From positions 1-6,271 of the forward strand of contig CAJXNA010000128.1 of NCBI GenBank assembly GCA_913056415.1: 6,271 nt of DNA. Direction: 5' to 3'. The translations under genes were made by a program, and so were the position numbers. Below the pieces are notes generated by a model that searched no databases, was not told where the DNA came from, and was given only the letters and a program-made list of their open reading frames with translations. This DNA comes from an uncultured Chloroflexota bacterium (lineage in GTDB: Bacteria; Chloroflexota; Dehalococcoidia; SM23-28-2; RBG-16-64-32). Below are positions 1 to 5,769 of this stretch, in pieces (position 1 is the stretch's first letter; every line of letters begins with the position of its first letter).

Positions 1-52
1 GCGAACCAAGAAGCCGGCAAACCGTAGAACCGTGGGTTGTCGGAGCCCGATG
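1..52. other. Short non-coding stretch after the methyltransferase gene
   Basis: These 52 bases lie downstream of the stop codon of the methyltransferase gene and run to the window edge. I see no convincing hairpin followed by a T-run, and no gene start. A terminator may lie outside the window. Confidence 0.4.
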
Positions 53-691
53 CTATCTTCGGCGGATCAGCATCACCCCGTCGCGGACGGTCAGGATAAC
101 CTGGGTTACACGCTGGTCCTGGCGCACGTGTTCGTTGAACGCCGCGATCGCCCGGCTGCTATCGTCTTCAGGGTTCAGGACGCGGCCGCTCCACAGGACG
201 TTGTCCACTGCTATCAGACCGTTGGGCGCCAGCAGCGAGAACGCTGCCTCATAGTATGCGATGTAGTTTTCCTTATCGGCGTCAATGAACACGAGGTCAA
301 ACGGCCCCTCCAGCGCCTTCAGCGTCTCTAGCGCCGGCCCTTCCCGCACCTCGATCTTTCTCCCGTGGGGGCTCCGCTGGAAAAAGCTCCGCGCGATGGA
401 GATCGCCTTCGGATTGATCTCGCAGGTGATCAGCTTCCCGTCATCCGGCAGCGCCGCCGCCATCATCAGGGCGCTGAAGCCGGTGAACGTCCCGATCTCC
501 AGGATCCGGTGCGCCCCGAGCGACACCGCCAGCATGTGGAGAAGCGTACCCTCAAGCTGGCCGGACAGCATCTGCGCCCGTTCTCCCGTCTTCTCTCGGG
601 TTACCGTCACCAGCTCCTCTAGCAGCGCCGGCAGCGGCGTAGAATGCGCCGCCGCGTAGTTATCGATCTCCTCAGGTACCAGTGTCAGCAC
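53..691 (-). CDS. SAM-dependent O-methyltransferase, CCoAOMT-like family
   Basis: A 212-residue cytosolic class I methyltransferase of the caffeoyl-CoA/catechol O-methyltransferase-like family (Methyltransf_3). It should transfer a methyl group from S-adenosylmethionine to a hydroxyl group, with a divalent metal. The SAM-binding glycine loop is LEIGTFTGFSAL (residues 64-75), and E91 in ITCEIN is placed to bind the ribose. FIDADKENY (135-143) and VDNVLWSGRV (162-171) supply the metal ligands expected in this family: D137, D163 and N164. Length is normal for the bacterial members. The start is GTG at 691-689: an AGGAGG ribosome site lies six bases upstream, and the overlapping ATG at 693-691 is out of frame. 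It follows the LON-domain gene by 39 bases and is probably the last gene of that unit. The family assignment is firm; the substrate cannot be told from sequence, since bacterial members act on varied phenolic compounds. Confidence 0.92.
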   Translation of the reverse strand: MLTLVPEEIDNYAAAHSTPLPALLEELVTVTREKTGERAQMLSGQLEGTLLHMLAVSLGAHRILEIGTFTGFSALMMAAALPDDGKLITCEINPKAISIARSFFQRSPHGRKIEVREGPALETLKALEGPFDLVFIDADKENYIAYYEAAFSLLAPNGLIAVDNVLWSGRVLNPEDDSSRAIAAFNEHVRQDQRVTQVILTVRDGVMLIRRR

Positions 692-697
692 ATCGTT

Positions 698-703
698 CCT
701 CCT
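698..703 (-). promoter_or_regulatory. Ribosome binding site of the O-methyltransferase gene
   Basis: AGGAGG on the minus strand lies six bases before the GTG at 691-689. It decides the start, because the nearby ATG (693-691) reads into a stop within two codons. Confidence 0.75.
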
Positions 704-730
704 GAGCTACTGAATGGTTAAAGTAAATCG

Positions 731-1381
731 TCAGTTCATGACGCCCAGCGCCCGCCAGCGGCGCGCTCGCGCCGCGTCCACCTTCGGGGTCATCTCGCGG
801 ATGGCGTCGGACAGCGTCTCCATCTCCATCTCCAGCCGTCGCCGCACCGAGAGCTCCTCCAGCAGACGCTGCTTGGTCCAGGGGTCCACCGCCATGCGCG
901 AGGCCACGAAATCGGCCAACTCGCCGGGCGCCCCGGGCATACCGATCTGGCGCGTCCACTGGTTGGAGACCGCCAGGTACAGGCGGTGGTACTCGGCGAA
1001 CAGGGCGGTCACGGTGTCCGCAACGTCCGTCACCTCCTGGCCCTCTCCGTCGATGGATTGCAGCGGCTCCACTTCACCCACCAGATAGGGAGTCTCGCTC
1101 ACCTGGCGCGACAGGCGAAAGCGTTGCTCGCCGAGGCATATCAGGTTCATGCGGCCGGCGTCCAGGTGCTGCACGCGGACGATGCGCGCGGTCGTGCCTA
1201 TCTCGAACGGTTCGGCGGCCTCATCCACCTCGCTGCCGGAGCGGATGAGCAGCACTCCGAACGGGGAGTTGCTCTCCAGGCACAGATTGACCATCTTCTT
1301 GTAGCGCTCCTCGAAGATGTGAAGGGGTAAAGTGGCGCCGGGGAAAAGGACGGAGTTTAGCGGAAAGAGCGGCAGCTCCAT
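731..1381 (-). CDS. Stand-alone LON substrate-binding domain protein
   Basis: A 216-residue protein that matches the N-terminal substrate-binding domain of Lon protease (LON_substr_bdg, PUA-like fold) and nothing else. The hallmark opening ELPLFPLNSVLFPGATLPLH (residues 2-21) followed by IFEERYKKM is clear. GVLLI (42-46), EIGTTARIVRV (60-70) and the LxCLGEQRFRL strand (80-90) continue the domain. The last ~100 residues are largely helical and charged, as in the Lon helical extension. There is no AAA+ ATPase module and no Ser-Lys protease domain, so it cannot be a working Lon by itself. Such short proteins are widespread in bacteria and usually annotated as LON peptidase substrate-binding domain-containing protein; their role is not settled, with substrate recognition or an adaptor function as guesses. 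The ATG is at 1381-1379, eight bases after the stop of the DUF2007-like gene, which suggests co-translation since no strong ribosome site is visible. Confidence 0.93.
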   Translation of the reverse strand: MELPLFPLNSVLFPGATLPLHIFEERYKKMVNLCLESNSPFGVLLIRSGSEVDEAAEPFEIGTTARIVRVQHLDAGRMNLICLGEQRFRLSRQVSETPYLVGEVEPLQSIDGEGQEVTDVADTVTALFAEYHRLYLAVSNQWTRQIGMPGAPGELADFVASRMAVDPWTKQRLLEELSVRRRLEMEMETLSDAIREMTPKVDAARARRWRALGVMN

Positions 1382-1389
1382 GGCGACGC

Positions 1390-1629
1390 CTAACCGGAGG
1401 GCTTCAGTTCGCCCAGGACCCAGCGCGCCCTCTTCTCGTCCGGGGCGAGCACGTACACCTCGAGGCTGCTGGGGAGGGTCGGCGCCACGCCCAGCGGCGT
1501 GAGCGGGTCCAGGCTCTTGATGTAGGGCGTGATGCCTTCCTGTTCCAGGGCGTCCTTCCAGACGTTGGCCTCAAACTCATCGCGGGCCACGGCGATCTTG
1601 ACCAGGCGATCCGACTTGTTGGCGACCAT
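1390..1629 (-). CDS. Small DUF2007-like protein
   Basis: A 79-residue soluble protein resembling the DUF2007 (putative prokaryotic signal-transducing protein) family. The pattern VKIAVARDEFEANVWKDALE (residues 10-29), then QEGITPYIKS (30-39), then a loop, then SLEVYVLAPDEKRARWVLGEL (54-74) fits a small alpha-beta fold: first strand, helix, second strand, and later strand-helix. It has no transmembrane segment, signal peptide or metal motif. Family members are thought to bind small ligands or act as PII-like sensors, but this is not proven. The ATG is at 1629-1627 and has no strong ribosome site. The gene ends eight bases before the LON-domain gene and starts 47 bases after nuoG. It may be co-transcribed with nuoG or have its own weak promoter in that gap. 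The family call is moderately sure; the function is unknown. Confidence 0.75.
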   Translation of the reverse strand: MVANKSDRLVKIAVARDEFEANVWKDALEQEGITPYIKSLDPLTPLGVAPTLPSSLEVYVLAPDEKRARWVLGELKPSG

Positions 1630-1651
1630 GACAGAAACGGGGCGTGAGGCT

Positions 1652-1680
1652 AGTTTAGCATAGGATAAAGGGGTTGCTAA
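1652..1680 (-). promoter_or_regulatory. Possible promoter before the DUF2007-like gene
   Basis: On the minus strand a TTAGCA (-35-like) at 1680-1675 and a TAAACT (-10-like) at 1657-1652 are separated by 17 bases, each matching four of six consensus positions. The -35-like box overlaps the nuoG stop codon. The gap is more AT-rich than the flanking genes. This could allow separate transcription of the last three genes, but the match is weak and chance is a fair alternative. Confidence 0.25.
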
Positions 1681-4328
1681 CCGCTAACGGCGGCGGCCTC
1701 CACGGCCGCCGAGGCCTGACCGTCCTCGAACAGGGTGGTCACCGCGCCACCATCGTAGTACAGGGGGACGTAGAGCATGCGAGGCTGCCCGCTCTCCGTA
1801 ATGTGAGCGCGGATCGTTAGCTCCCCGCCGTTGCCCTTCAGCGTCACCTCATCCCCTTCGGCGATGCCCAGCTCCTTGGCGTCGGCGGGGTGTATCTCCA
1901 CGAACTCCTCACGGTGAAGCTTGTCCGCCTCCGGGGAGTGGAGGGCCGCGCCTTCGTAGCTGGTGTACAGGCTGCGACCGGTGGTCAGCGTGAAGCCGTC
2001 GTCGGCTGGTCGTGCGATGGTGGCTACCGATTGGATCTCCGCCTTCTTCGGGCCAAGACCGTCGAGCGGCTGCTGGGCGCCGGACTCGATCTCGCGGTAG
2101 GTGGCCTGGCTGTACAGCAGCACCAGTTGCGCTAACTCGTCCATGATCTCCGAAGGGCTCCCATAGTTGAGGCGCAGCTCGCCGATCTTGAGGCGCTGGG
2201 CCAGGCGCGTACCCAGCTCGCCCAGGATGCGCCAGGCGGGCTGAGCCTCTCCCTGGGGCGCCGTGGCCGCGTGCATGCGCAGCACTCGGCGGTCGGCGCT
2301 GGTGATCGTGCCCTCCTTGCCGAAGGGCCCCACGTCCGGCAGGACGACGTGCGCCGCCTGCGCCGTGTCCGTCGGCAGGCTATCGATGACGGCGAGGAAC
2401 TCCAGGCCGGCGAGCCTCTCGCTTATGCTGGGTTTCGCCGGGGCGAAGAACAGCGGGTTATCGTTCAGCACCAGGAGCGCCTTCAGCTTGCCGTCGGAGA
2501 GCATCTGCTCGAATGCGAGGCCGGAGGCCGCGGGCAGGGGCGCGCCCCAGGCCCGCTCCAGCGTCTTGCGCGCGGACTCATCGCCGGTGGGGTGGTATCC
2601 GGGGAGATACTCGGCCGTGGCGCCGACGTCGCGCATCCCCCAGACGTTCGCCTCCTGCGGCAGCACGAACAGCGATCCCGCCGCCTCCTCACCCAGAGCG
2701 GCCACGACCAGGTTCGCCGCCGCAGCGGTTATCGCCCCGGCCTCCTGGGCGCCCAGGTGCGGCAGCGCTTGTACGACCGATAGTGGTCGCCACCCCGACG
2801 GGTCGGAGTCCCTGGCGGCGGCGAGCAGCTCAACGGCCGCCGGGACCAGCTGCGCGACCTGGGGCGAGAGCGTAGGCGAATCGCCTTTCCCCTGGAGGGC
2901 GTCGGCCAGGTTGGCGACGACGGCCGCCTCCTCACCCGGCCGCGGCTGCAGCCATACGTCCGCGAAGTCGCACAGCTCGCCCCTGCGGGCGCTCACCACT
3001 ATCAGACGGGCGCCGTTGTTCACCACGGCATCCTTGCAGCGCAGACAGGCGACGTTGTGGCTGGACTCCAGGTCGTCCGCGATGACGAGTAGAGTCTTGG
3101 AGCGCGCAAGCTGGGTCATGTCTGCGGGCAGCACCTCGCTGCCGAAGGCCGCTCGCAGGGAGGTGGCGGCGGCGCGGGCGACGGCGCCGGCGGTGGAGTC
3201 GATGTTATTCGTGCCGACGACGGCGCGGGCGATCTTCTGCAGCAGGTAGTTCTCCTCGTTCGTGGCCAGCGGCGAGCCCAGGAAGCCGATCGCCTCTGGG
3301 CCGTGCCTCTCGCGGATCTCCGTCAGCCGGGCGGCGGTGAGCTCCAGCGCGTCGTCCCAGGTGGCCTCCTCCTGGCCGCCGTTGCGGCGGATGAGCGGCT
3401 GCGATAGCCGTTGCTTCGGCTTGACGGCGTCGTAGTGGAAGCGGCCGCGCACGCAGATCTGCTTGTCGCTCACGGGGTTGGCGGTGGTGTCCGGCCTGAC
3501 GATGACGCCTCGGCCTTTGCGCGTGCCCAGATTGATGCTGCAGCCGACGCTGCAGGAGGTGCAGGTGGTGGGGGTCCAGCGCTCCGTCTCCATGGCGGAC
3601 CACTTGTTGGGGTGCTCCATGAGCGTGGCGGTGGGGCAGACGTCGATGCAGCTGCCGCAGAAGTCGCAGTTGGAGTCGTGCACGGGGCCGCCGGCGCCGA
3701 ACTCGATGCGGGTGGAGAAGCCGCGTCCGGCTAAGGTGATCGCCCCGGTGTGGCGGAGCTGGTCGCAGGCGCGGACGCAGCGGGTGCAGATGATGCACAT
3801 CTGCGGGTCGAACTCCAGGAACGGGTTGGCGCGGTCGGGCTCCGGCTGCTCGTGCTCGTAGTAGGTGCGATCCTCGCCCTCCCAGGGCTCGAAGCCCGCC
3901 ATCTCCACCATCTCGCAGGTCGTCTGAAGCTCGCAGCGGTAGTTCTTGGAGCAGGTGATGCAGCGATGGGTGACCACGTCGTCGCGGAGACAGGTGTCGC
4001 CCGGCTTGCACTTGACGATGCGGTGGCAGGTGAGACAGCGGTCGGAGTGATAGGAGAGGATGAGGGAGAGGACGGCCTTGCGCGCGTCTTTCGCTGGCCT
4101 GGTATCGGTGCGGACGATCATGCCGTCGGCGACCTTGCTGGTACAGGAGAGCTGGAGGGTGGGCGCGCCCTCTATCTCGACGAGGCAGGTGCGGCAACCG
4201 GCGTAGGGCGGGAGGTCGTCGATGTAGCAGAGGTTGGAGATGAAGACGCCGGCGTCCTTGATGACCTCCACCAGCGGTGCGCCCTCCGGCGCCTCGATCT
4301 CGCGGCCGTCCAGGGTGAGCTTGGCCAT
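1677..4328 (-). CDS. nuoG: NADH-quinone oxidoreductase subunit G-like, cysteine-rich
   Basis: An 883-residue NuoG-type iron-sulfur protein. In complex I this subunit sits in the peripheral arm and passes electrons along a cluster chain toward quinone. Domains in order: a 2Fe-2S ferredoxin domain with ligands C34, C45, C48, C62; a His-Cys site H94-x3-C98-x2-C101-x5-C107; then, unusually, C113 and a second copy C123-x2-C126-x5-C132-x5-C138; a two-cluster ferredoxin domain (C178, C181, C184, C188 and C221, C224, C227, C231); a 4Fe-4S site opening the molybdopterin-oxidoreductase domain (C256, C259, C263, C292); the molybdopterin-like domain (about 300-700); and a dinucleotide-binding C-terminal domain (about 781-875). 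The position where formate dehydrogenases carry the Mo-binding Cys/Sec reads NNIDSTAG (374-381), so it probably binds no molybdenum, as in NuoG. The ATG lies four bases after the nuoI stop with no clear ribosome site, pointing to coupled translation. A NuoG-like subunit of another NAD- or ferredoxin-linked oxidoreductase is the main alternative. Confidence 0.88.
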   Translation of the reverse strand: MAKLTLDGREIEAPEGAPLVEVIKDAGVFISNLCYIDDLPPYAGCRTCLVEIEGAPTLQLSCTSKVADGMIVRTDTRPAKDARKAVLSLILSYHSDRCLTCHRIVKCKPGDTCLRDDVVTHRCITCSKNYRCELQTTCEMVEMAGFEPWEGEDRTYYEHEQPEPDRANPFLEFDPQMCIICTRCVRACDQLRHTGAITLAGRGFSTRIEFGAGGPVHDSNCDFCGSCIDVCPTATLMEHPNKWSAMETERWTPTTCTSCSVGCSINLGTRKGRGVIVRPDTTANPVSDKQICVRGRFHYDAVKPKQRLSQPLIRRNGGQEEATWDDALELTAARLTEIRERHGPEAIGFLGSPLATNEENYLLQKIARAVVGTNNIDSTAGAVARAAATSLRAAFGSEVLPADMTQLARSKTLLVIADDLESSHNVACLRCKDAVVNNGARLIVVSARRGELCDFADVWLQPRPGEEAAVVANLADALQGKGDSPTLSPQVAQLVPAAVELLAAARDSDPSGWRPLSVVQALPHLGAQEAGAITAAAANLVVAALGEEAAGSLFVLPQEANVWGMRDVGATAEYLPGYHPTGDESARKTLERAWGAPLPAASGLAFEQMLSDGKLKALLVLNDNPLFFAPAKPSISERLAGLEFLAVIDSLPTDTAQAAHVVLPDVGPFGKEGTITSADRRVLRMHAATAPQGEAQPAWRILGELGTRLAQRLKIGELRLNYGSPSEIMDELAQLVLLYSQATYREIESGAQQPLDGLGPKKAEIQSVATIARPADDGFTLTTGRSLYTSYEGAALHSPEADKLHREEFVEIHPADAKELGIAEGDEVTLKGNGGELTIRAHITESGQPRMLYVPLYYDGGAVTTLFEDGQASAAVEAAAVSG

Positions 4329-4332
4329 GGCG

Positions 4333-4833
4333 CTATCTGGTGCGGTCGCGTTCCACCGGCAGACCTATGTGGAGCGGCTTCTCGTCCGGTCTCGGCGCCA
4401 CCTTGCCGTCGGGGTAGGTCCAGTCGTGGCCGCGCAGGTGCTCCTGCGCCATCTCCGTCAGCTTGTGCTTGTCGCGGTACATCTCGTCGAAGTCGTAGGT
4501 GGCGTCGTCGAGGGGGCCGCCGGCCTGGATCGCCTCGTAGGGGCAGGCCTCGACGCAGAGGCCGCAGTACATGCAGAGGCGGAAGTCGATCTCGTAGCGC
4601 TCGATGTTGAGGCTGCCGTCCTCACGGGGCGAGGTGTGGACGAGGATGCAGCCGTCGGGGCAGGCCTGGGCGCAGGTGGAGCAGCCGGTGCAGCGCTCCT
4701 CGAACCAGAGGAGGTTGGTGCGGGCGTTGACGGGGATCGGCCGTATCTCCTCCGGATACTCGATCGTGAACGGCTTGCGGAACAGCGTCCGCATGGTCAC
4801 CATCATCCCTTTGGCGATTCCGATTCCGAACAA
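4333..4833 (-). CDS. nuoI: NADH-quinone oxidoreductase subunit I (2x 4Fe-4S)
   Basis: A 166-residue ferredoxin-like subunit that in complex I carries the two 4Fe-4S clusters (N6a, N6b) between NuoG and the quinone-site cluster in NuoB. The two ligand sets are C48-x2-C51-x2-C54-x3-C58-P and C87-x2-C90-x2-C93-x3-C97-P. The N-terminal GIAKGMMVTMRTLFRKP (residues 5-21) and IEYPEE (24-29) match the membrane-facing amphipathic start of NuoI, and RYEIDFRLCMYCGLCVEACP (79-98) is diagnostic. Length is normal. The start is a TTG at 4833-4831, with a modest AAAGGGG six bases upstream; the first in-frame ATG (codon 10) would cut the conserved N-terminus and has its GGG directly abutting. The gene is followed by nuoG after four bases. 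The usual neighbours nuoH, nuoJ, nuoK and nuoB are not in this window, so the pair is apart from the rest of any complex I operon. Confidence 0.92.
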   Translation of the reverse strand: MFGIGIAKGMMVTMRTLFRKPFTIEYPEEIRPIPVNARTNLLWFEERCTGCSTCAQACPDGCILVHTSPREDGSLNIERYEIDFRLCMYCGLCVEACPYEAIQAGGPLDDATYDFDEMYRDKHKLTEMAQEHLRGHDWTYPDGKVAPRPDEKPLHIGLPVERDRTR

Positions 4834-4858
4834 GCGAGACCCCTTTACCTTAGAGCAG

Positions 4859-4873
4859 TGGCTTCATAAGCCA
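4859..4873. repeat. Perfect 6-bp inverted repeat in the nuoI leader
   Basis: TGGCTT-CAT-AAGCCA forms a perfect six-base stem with a three-base loop, 25 bases upstream of the nuoI start. It could be a protein binding site or a leader hairpin. No T-run follows in the minus direction, so it is unlikely to be a terminator. Confidence 0.45.
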
Positions 4874-4891
4874 TGTGTCGCGGATTCAATA

Positions 4892-4901
4892 CCCTGCAGG
4901 G
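4892..4901. repeat. 10-bp palindrome near the expected nuoI transcription start
   Basis: CCCTGCAGGG is a perfect palindrome sitting a few bases downstream of the candidate -10 box of nuoI. This placement suits a repressor operator, but no regulator can be named, and a 10-base GC-rich palindrome can arise by chance. Confidence 0.3.
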
Positions 4902-4903
4902 CG

Positions 4904-4933
4904 ATTTTACACTCAGCGCTTACTTTATTACAA
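4904..4933 (-). promoter_or_regulatory. Candidate promoter of the nuoI-nuoG unit
   Basis: On the minus strand TTGTAA (4933-4928) and TAAAAT (4909-4904) are 18 bases apart, matching four and five of six positions of the sigma-70-type consensus. The region is a clear AT-rich island in GC-rich surroundings. Transcription would begin near 4897, giving a leader of roughly 64 bases before the TTG of nuoI. Confidence 0.5.
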
Positions 4934-5017
4934 GGGGTTGTGAAGGGAATCACGGGAGGATTCGGGCCGCCGAACCGCCCCAGGCGCATCCGTCCCGTTT
5001 TTGCAAGCAGGTTCTAA

Positions 5018-5098
5018 GCTCCAGTCGTACAGCACCGGCGACCAGGCGGGGCGGAAGTTGTCGGCGGTGTTGTTGATGAGGCGGGTTACGCCGGAGCC
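5018..5098 (-). pseudogene. Possible remnant of a TolB/WD40-like propeller gene
   Basis: The minus-strand frame reads GSGVTRLINN then TADNFRPAWSPVLYDWS. This strongly resembles the PD40/TolB-type propeller repeat, whose usual form is roughly VTRLTNN...D..PAWSPDG. The frame has no start codon: a stop lies just upstream, near 5108-5110. Past this point it runs without recognisable homology to a stop at 4930-4928. Only about 27 residues can be matched by eye, so it is either a degraded fragment of a propeller protein gene or a chance likeness. It lies beside a repeat-type stem-loop, a common place for gene debris. Confidence 0.35.
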
Positions 5099-5104
5099 CT
5101 TCGG

Positions 5105-5132
5105 CCCTGCTCAGGATAGACTCCGCGCAGGG
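5105..5132. repeat. Inverted repeat CCCTGC/GCAGGG
   Basis: CCCTGC (5105-5110) and GCAGGG (5127-5132) can pair over a 16-base loop. Together with the neighbouring stem-loop at 5150-5178 this makes a hairpin-dense stretch typical of intergenic repeat units. Confidence 0.35.
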
Positions 5133-5149
5133 TCTCGCGTTCCCGGGAG

Positions 5150-5178
5150 ATTCTTCTCCGCCAGAGGCGGATCAGAAT
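5150..5178. repeat. Strong stem-loop, interspersed-repeat type
   Basis: ATTCTTCTCCGCC (5150-5162) and GGCGGATCAGAAT (5166-5178) form a 13-position stem with two central mismatches and a three-base AGA loop. The arm ends ATTCTT and CAGAATGACA look like the interspersed intergenic repeats I recall from several bacterial groups, including Chloroflexota. GGTCTC (5131-5136) and GAGACC (5187-5192) flank it as a further inverted pair. The family assignment is from memory and cannot be tested with one copy. Confidence 0.55.
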
Positions 5179-5190
5179 GACAAGAGGAGA

Positions 5191-5209
5191 CCGCCCCACG
5201 CGGGGGCGG
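5191..5209 (-). terminator. Hairpin terminator downstream of sodN
   Basis: CCGCCCC (5191-5197) and GGGGCGG (5203-5209) make a perfect seven-base GC stem with a five-base loop, starting 28 bases past the sodN stop. On the minus strand it is followed by TCTCCTCTTG, a broken T-rich run. This suits a weak intrinsic terminator that separates sodN from nuoI. Confidence 0.6.
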
Positions 5210-5237
5210 CCCCTTCCGTTCGGGTTCGCGATGCGCT

Positions 5238-5756
5238 CTACGCAGCCGGGACGACGTACTCGCCGCCGGCGGCCTGGTTGGACGAGACTTTCTTCGTATT
5301 CACGCCCTTCGCCTTCCAGAACGCCTCCGCGAACTGGTTGACCTGGTCCAGCAGCTTCTCCGCCGCCGCCTTGTCCACGTTCTGGCGGGCAGCGGAGGCG
5401 GTCTTCATGATGCCGTCCACCAGCTCGTCGATGTTGGCCGGGCTGTTGTCCGGCTTGAAGAAGTCGCCGCGGATGATGCGCACCTCGCGCTTGACGAGCT
5501 CGCCGTGCTCTTCCTTGACAGTGATATAGCGCGAGAGCGCGTTTACGTACTTATCGCGGTCCTGCTTGGAGGGCGGGCCGCCGCCCCCGCCGGGTGCTTC
5601 CAGCGCCTCGATGAGCTGGTTCATGCGGACTACGGTGAGGGCCGCTACCTGGGCGAGATGGGGGTCGTAGATGCCGCAGGGGATGTCGCAGTGGGCGGAC
5701 GCCTCCTCGGCGGGCAGGATGCGGTTGAGGATTGCGAACGCGTGACGCATGAGCAT
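5238..5756 (-). CDS. sodN: Nickel superoxide dismutase preprotein
   Basis: Ni-containing superoxide dismutase, converting superoxide to oxygen and hydrogen peroxide. The 172-residue preprotein contains the nickel hook HCDIPCGIYDP at residues 22-32. After removal of the first 21 residues, H22 becomes the N-terminus and, with C23 and C27, holds the nickel. TVKEEHGELVKREVRII (about 79-95), DFFKP, DELVDGIMKTASAA and the AEAFWKAK near the C-terminus match the helical-bundle core of SodN. From memory the Streptomyces enzyme is about 131 residues with a 14-residue propeptide; this one has a longer propeptide, a glycine-rich insert (APGGGGGPPSK, 54-64) and about 22 extra C-terminal residues. The propeptide is not a typical Sec signal, so the protein is probably cytosolic. 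The ATG at 5756-5754 has AAGGAGG six bases upstream, favouring it over the second ATG at codon 3. The divergent gene at the right encodes the likely maturation protease. Confidence 0.96.
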   Translation of the reverse strand: MLMRHAFAILNRILPAEEASAHCDIPCGIYDPHLAQVAALTVVRMNQLIEALEAPGGGGGPPSKQDRDKYVNALSRYITVKEEHGELVKREVRIIRGDFFKPDNSPANIDELVDGIMKTASAARQNVDKAAAEKLLDQVNQFAEAFWKAKGVNTKKVSSNQAAGGEYVVPAA

Positions 5757-5762
5757 GGGTGG

Positions 5763-5769
5763 CCTCCTT
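5763..5769 (-). promoter_or_regulatory. Ribosome binding site of sodN
   Basis: AAGGAGG on the minus strand, six bases before the ATG at 5756-5754. It selects the first of two nearby ATG codons. Confidence 0.8.

Larger units (their letters stand above)
4834..5237. other. Gene-poor region between sodN and nuoI
   Basis: About 400 bases with no supportable intact gene. From the sodN side it holds a terminator hairpin, a strong stem-loop resembling interspersed intergenic repeats, a possible WD40/TolB gene remnant, a candidate nuoI promoter, and two short palindromes in the presumed nuoI leader. These are listed separately. The short open frames crossing it on the plus strand have no recognisable protein features. 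Confidence 0.6.

Noticed and set aside
3205..3240. Active formate dehydrogenase alpha subunit as the identity of the 883-residue protein
   Set aside because: The domain layout is similar, but the Cys/Sec-His that binds molybdenum is replaced by STAG in NNIDSTAG, and the gene is paired with nuoI.
2263..3249. Long plus-strand open frame (328 codons) opposite nuoG
   Set aside because: It is antisense to the well-supported nuoG gene. The translation is rich in Ser, Arg and Ala without any recognisable domain, as expected for a shadow frame in GC-rich DNA.
3205..4197. Long minus-strand open frame (330 codons) overlapping nuoG in another frame
   Set aside because: Its translation is low-complexity Arg/His/Pro/Leu and overlaps the iron-sulfur part of nuoG, whose motifs are unmistakable.
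3750..4610. Plus-strand open frame (286 codons) over the nuoG/nuoI junction
   Set aside because: It is antisense to two real genes, is composed of low-complexity Val/Ala/Gly and Arg-rich stretches, and has no motif or ribosome site support.
4873..5076. Small plus-strand open frames between nuoI and sodN
   Set aside because: They have no ribosome site and no recognisable features, and they cross palindromes and a probable promoter of the opposite strand.
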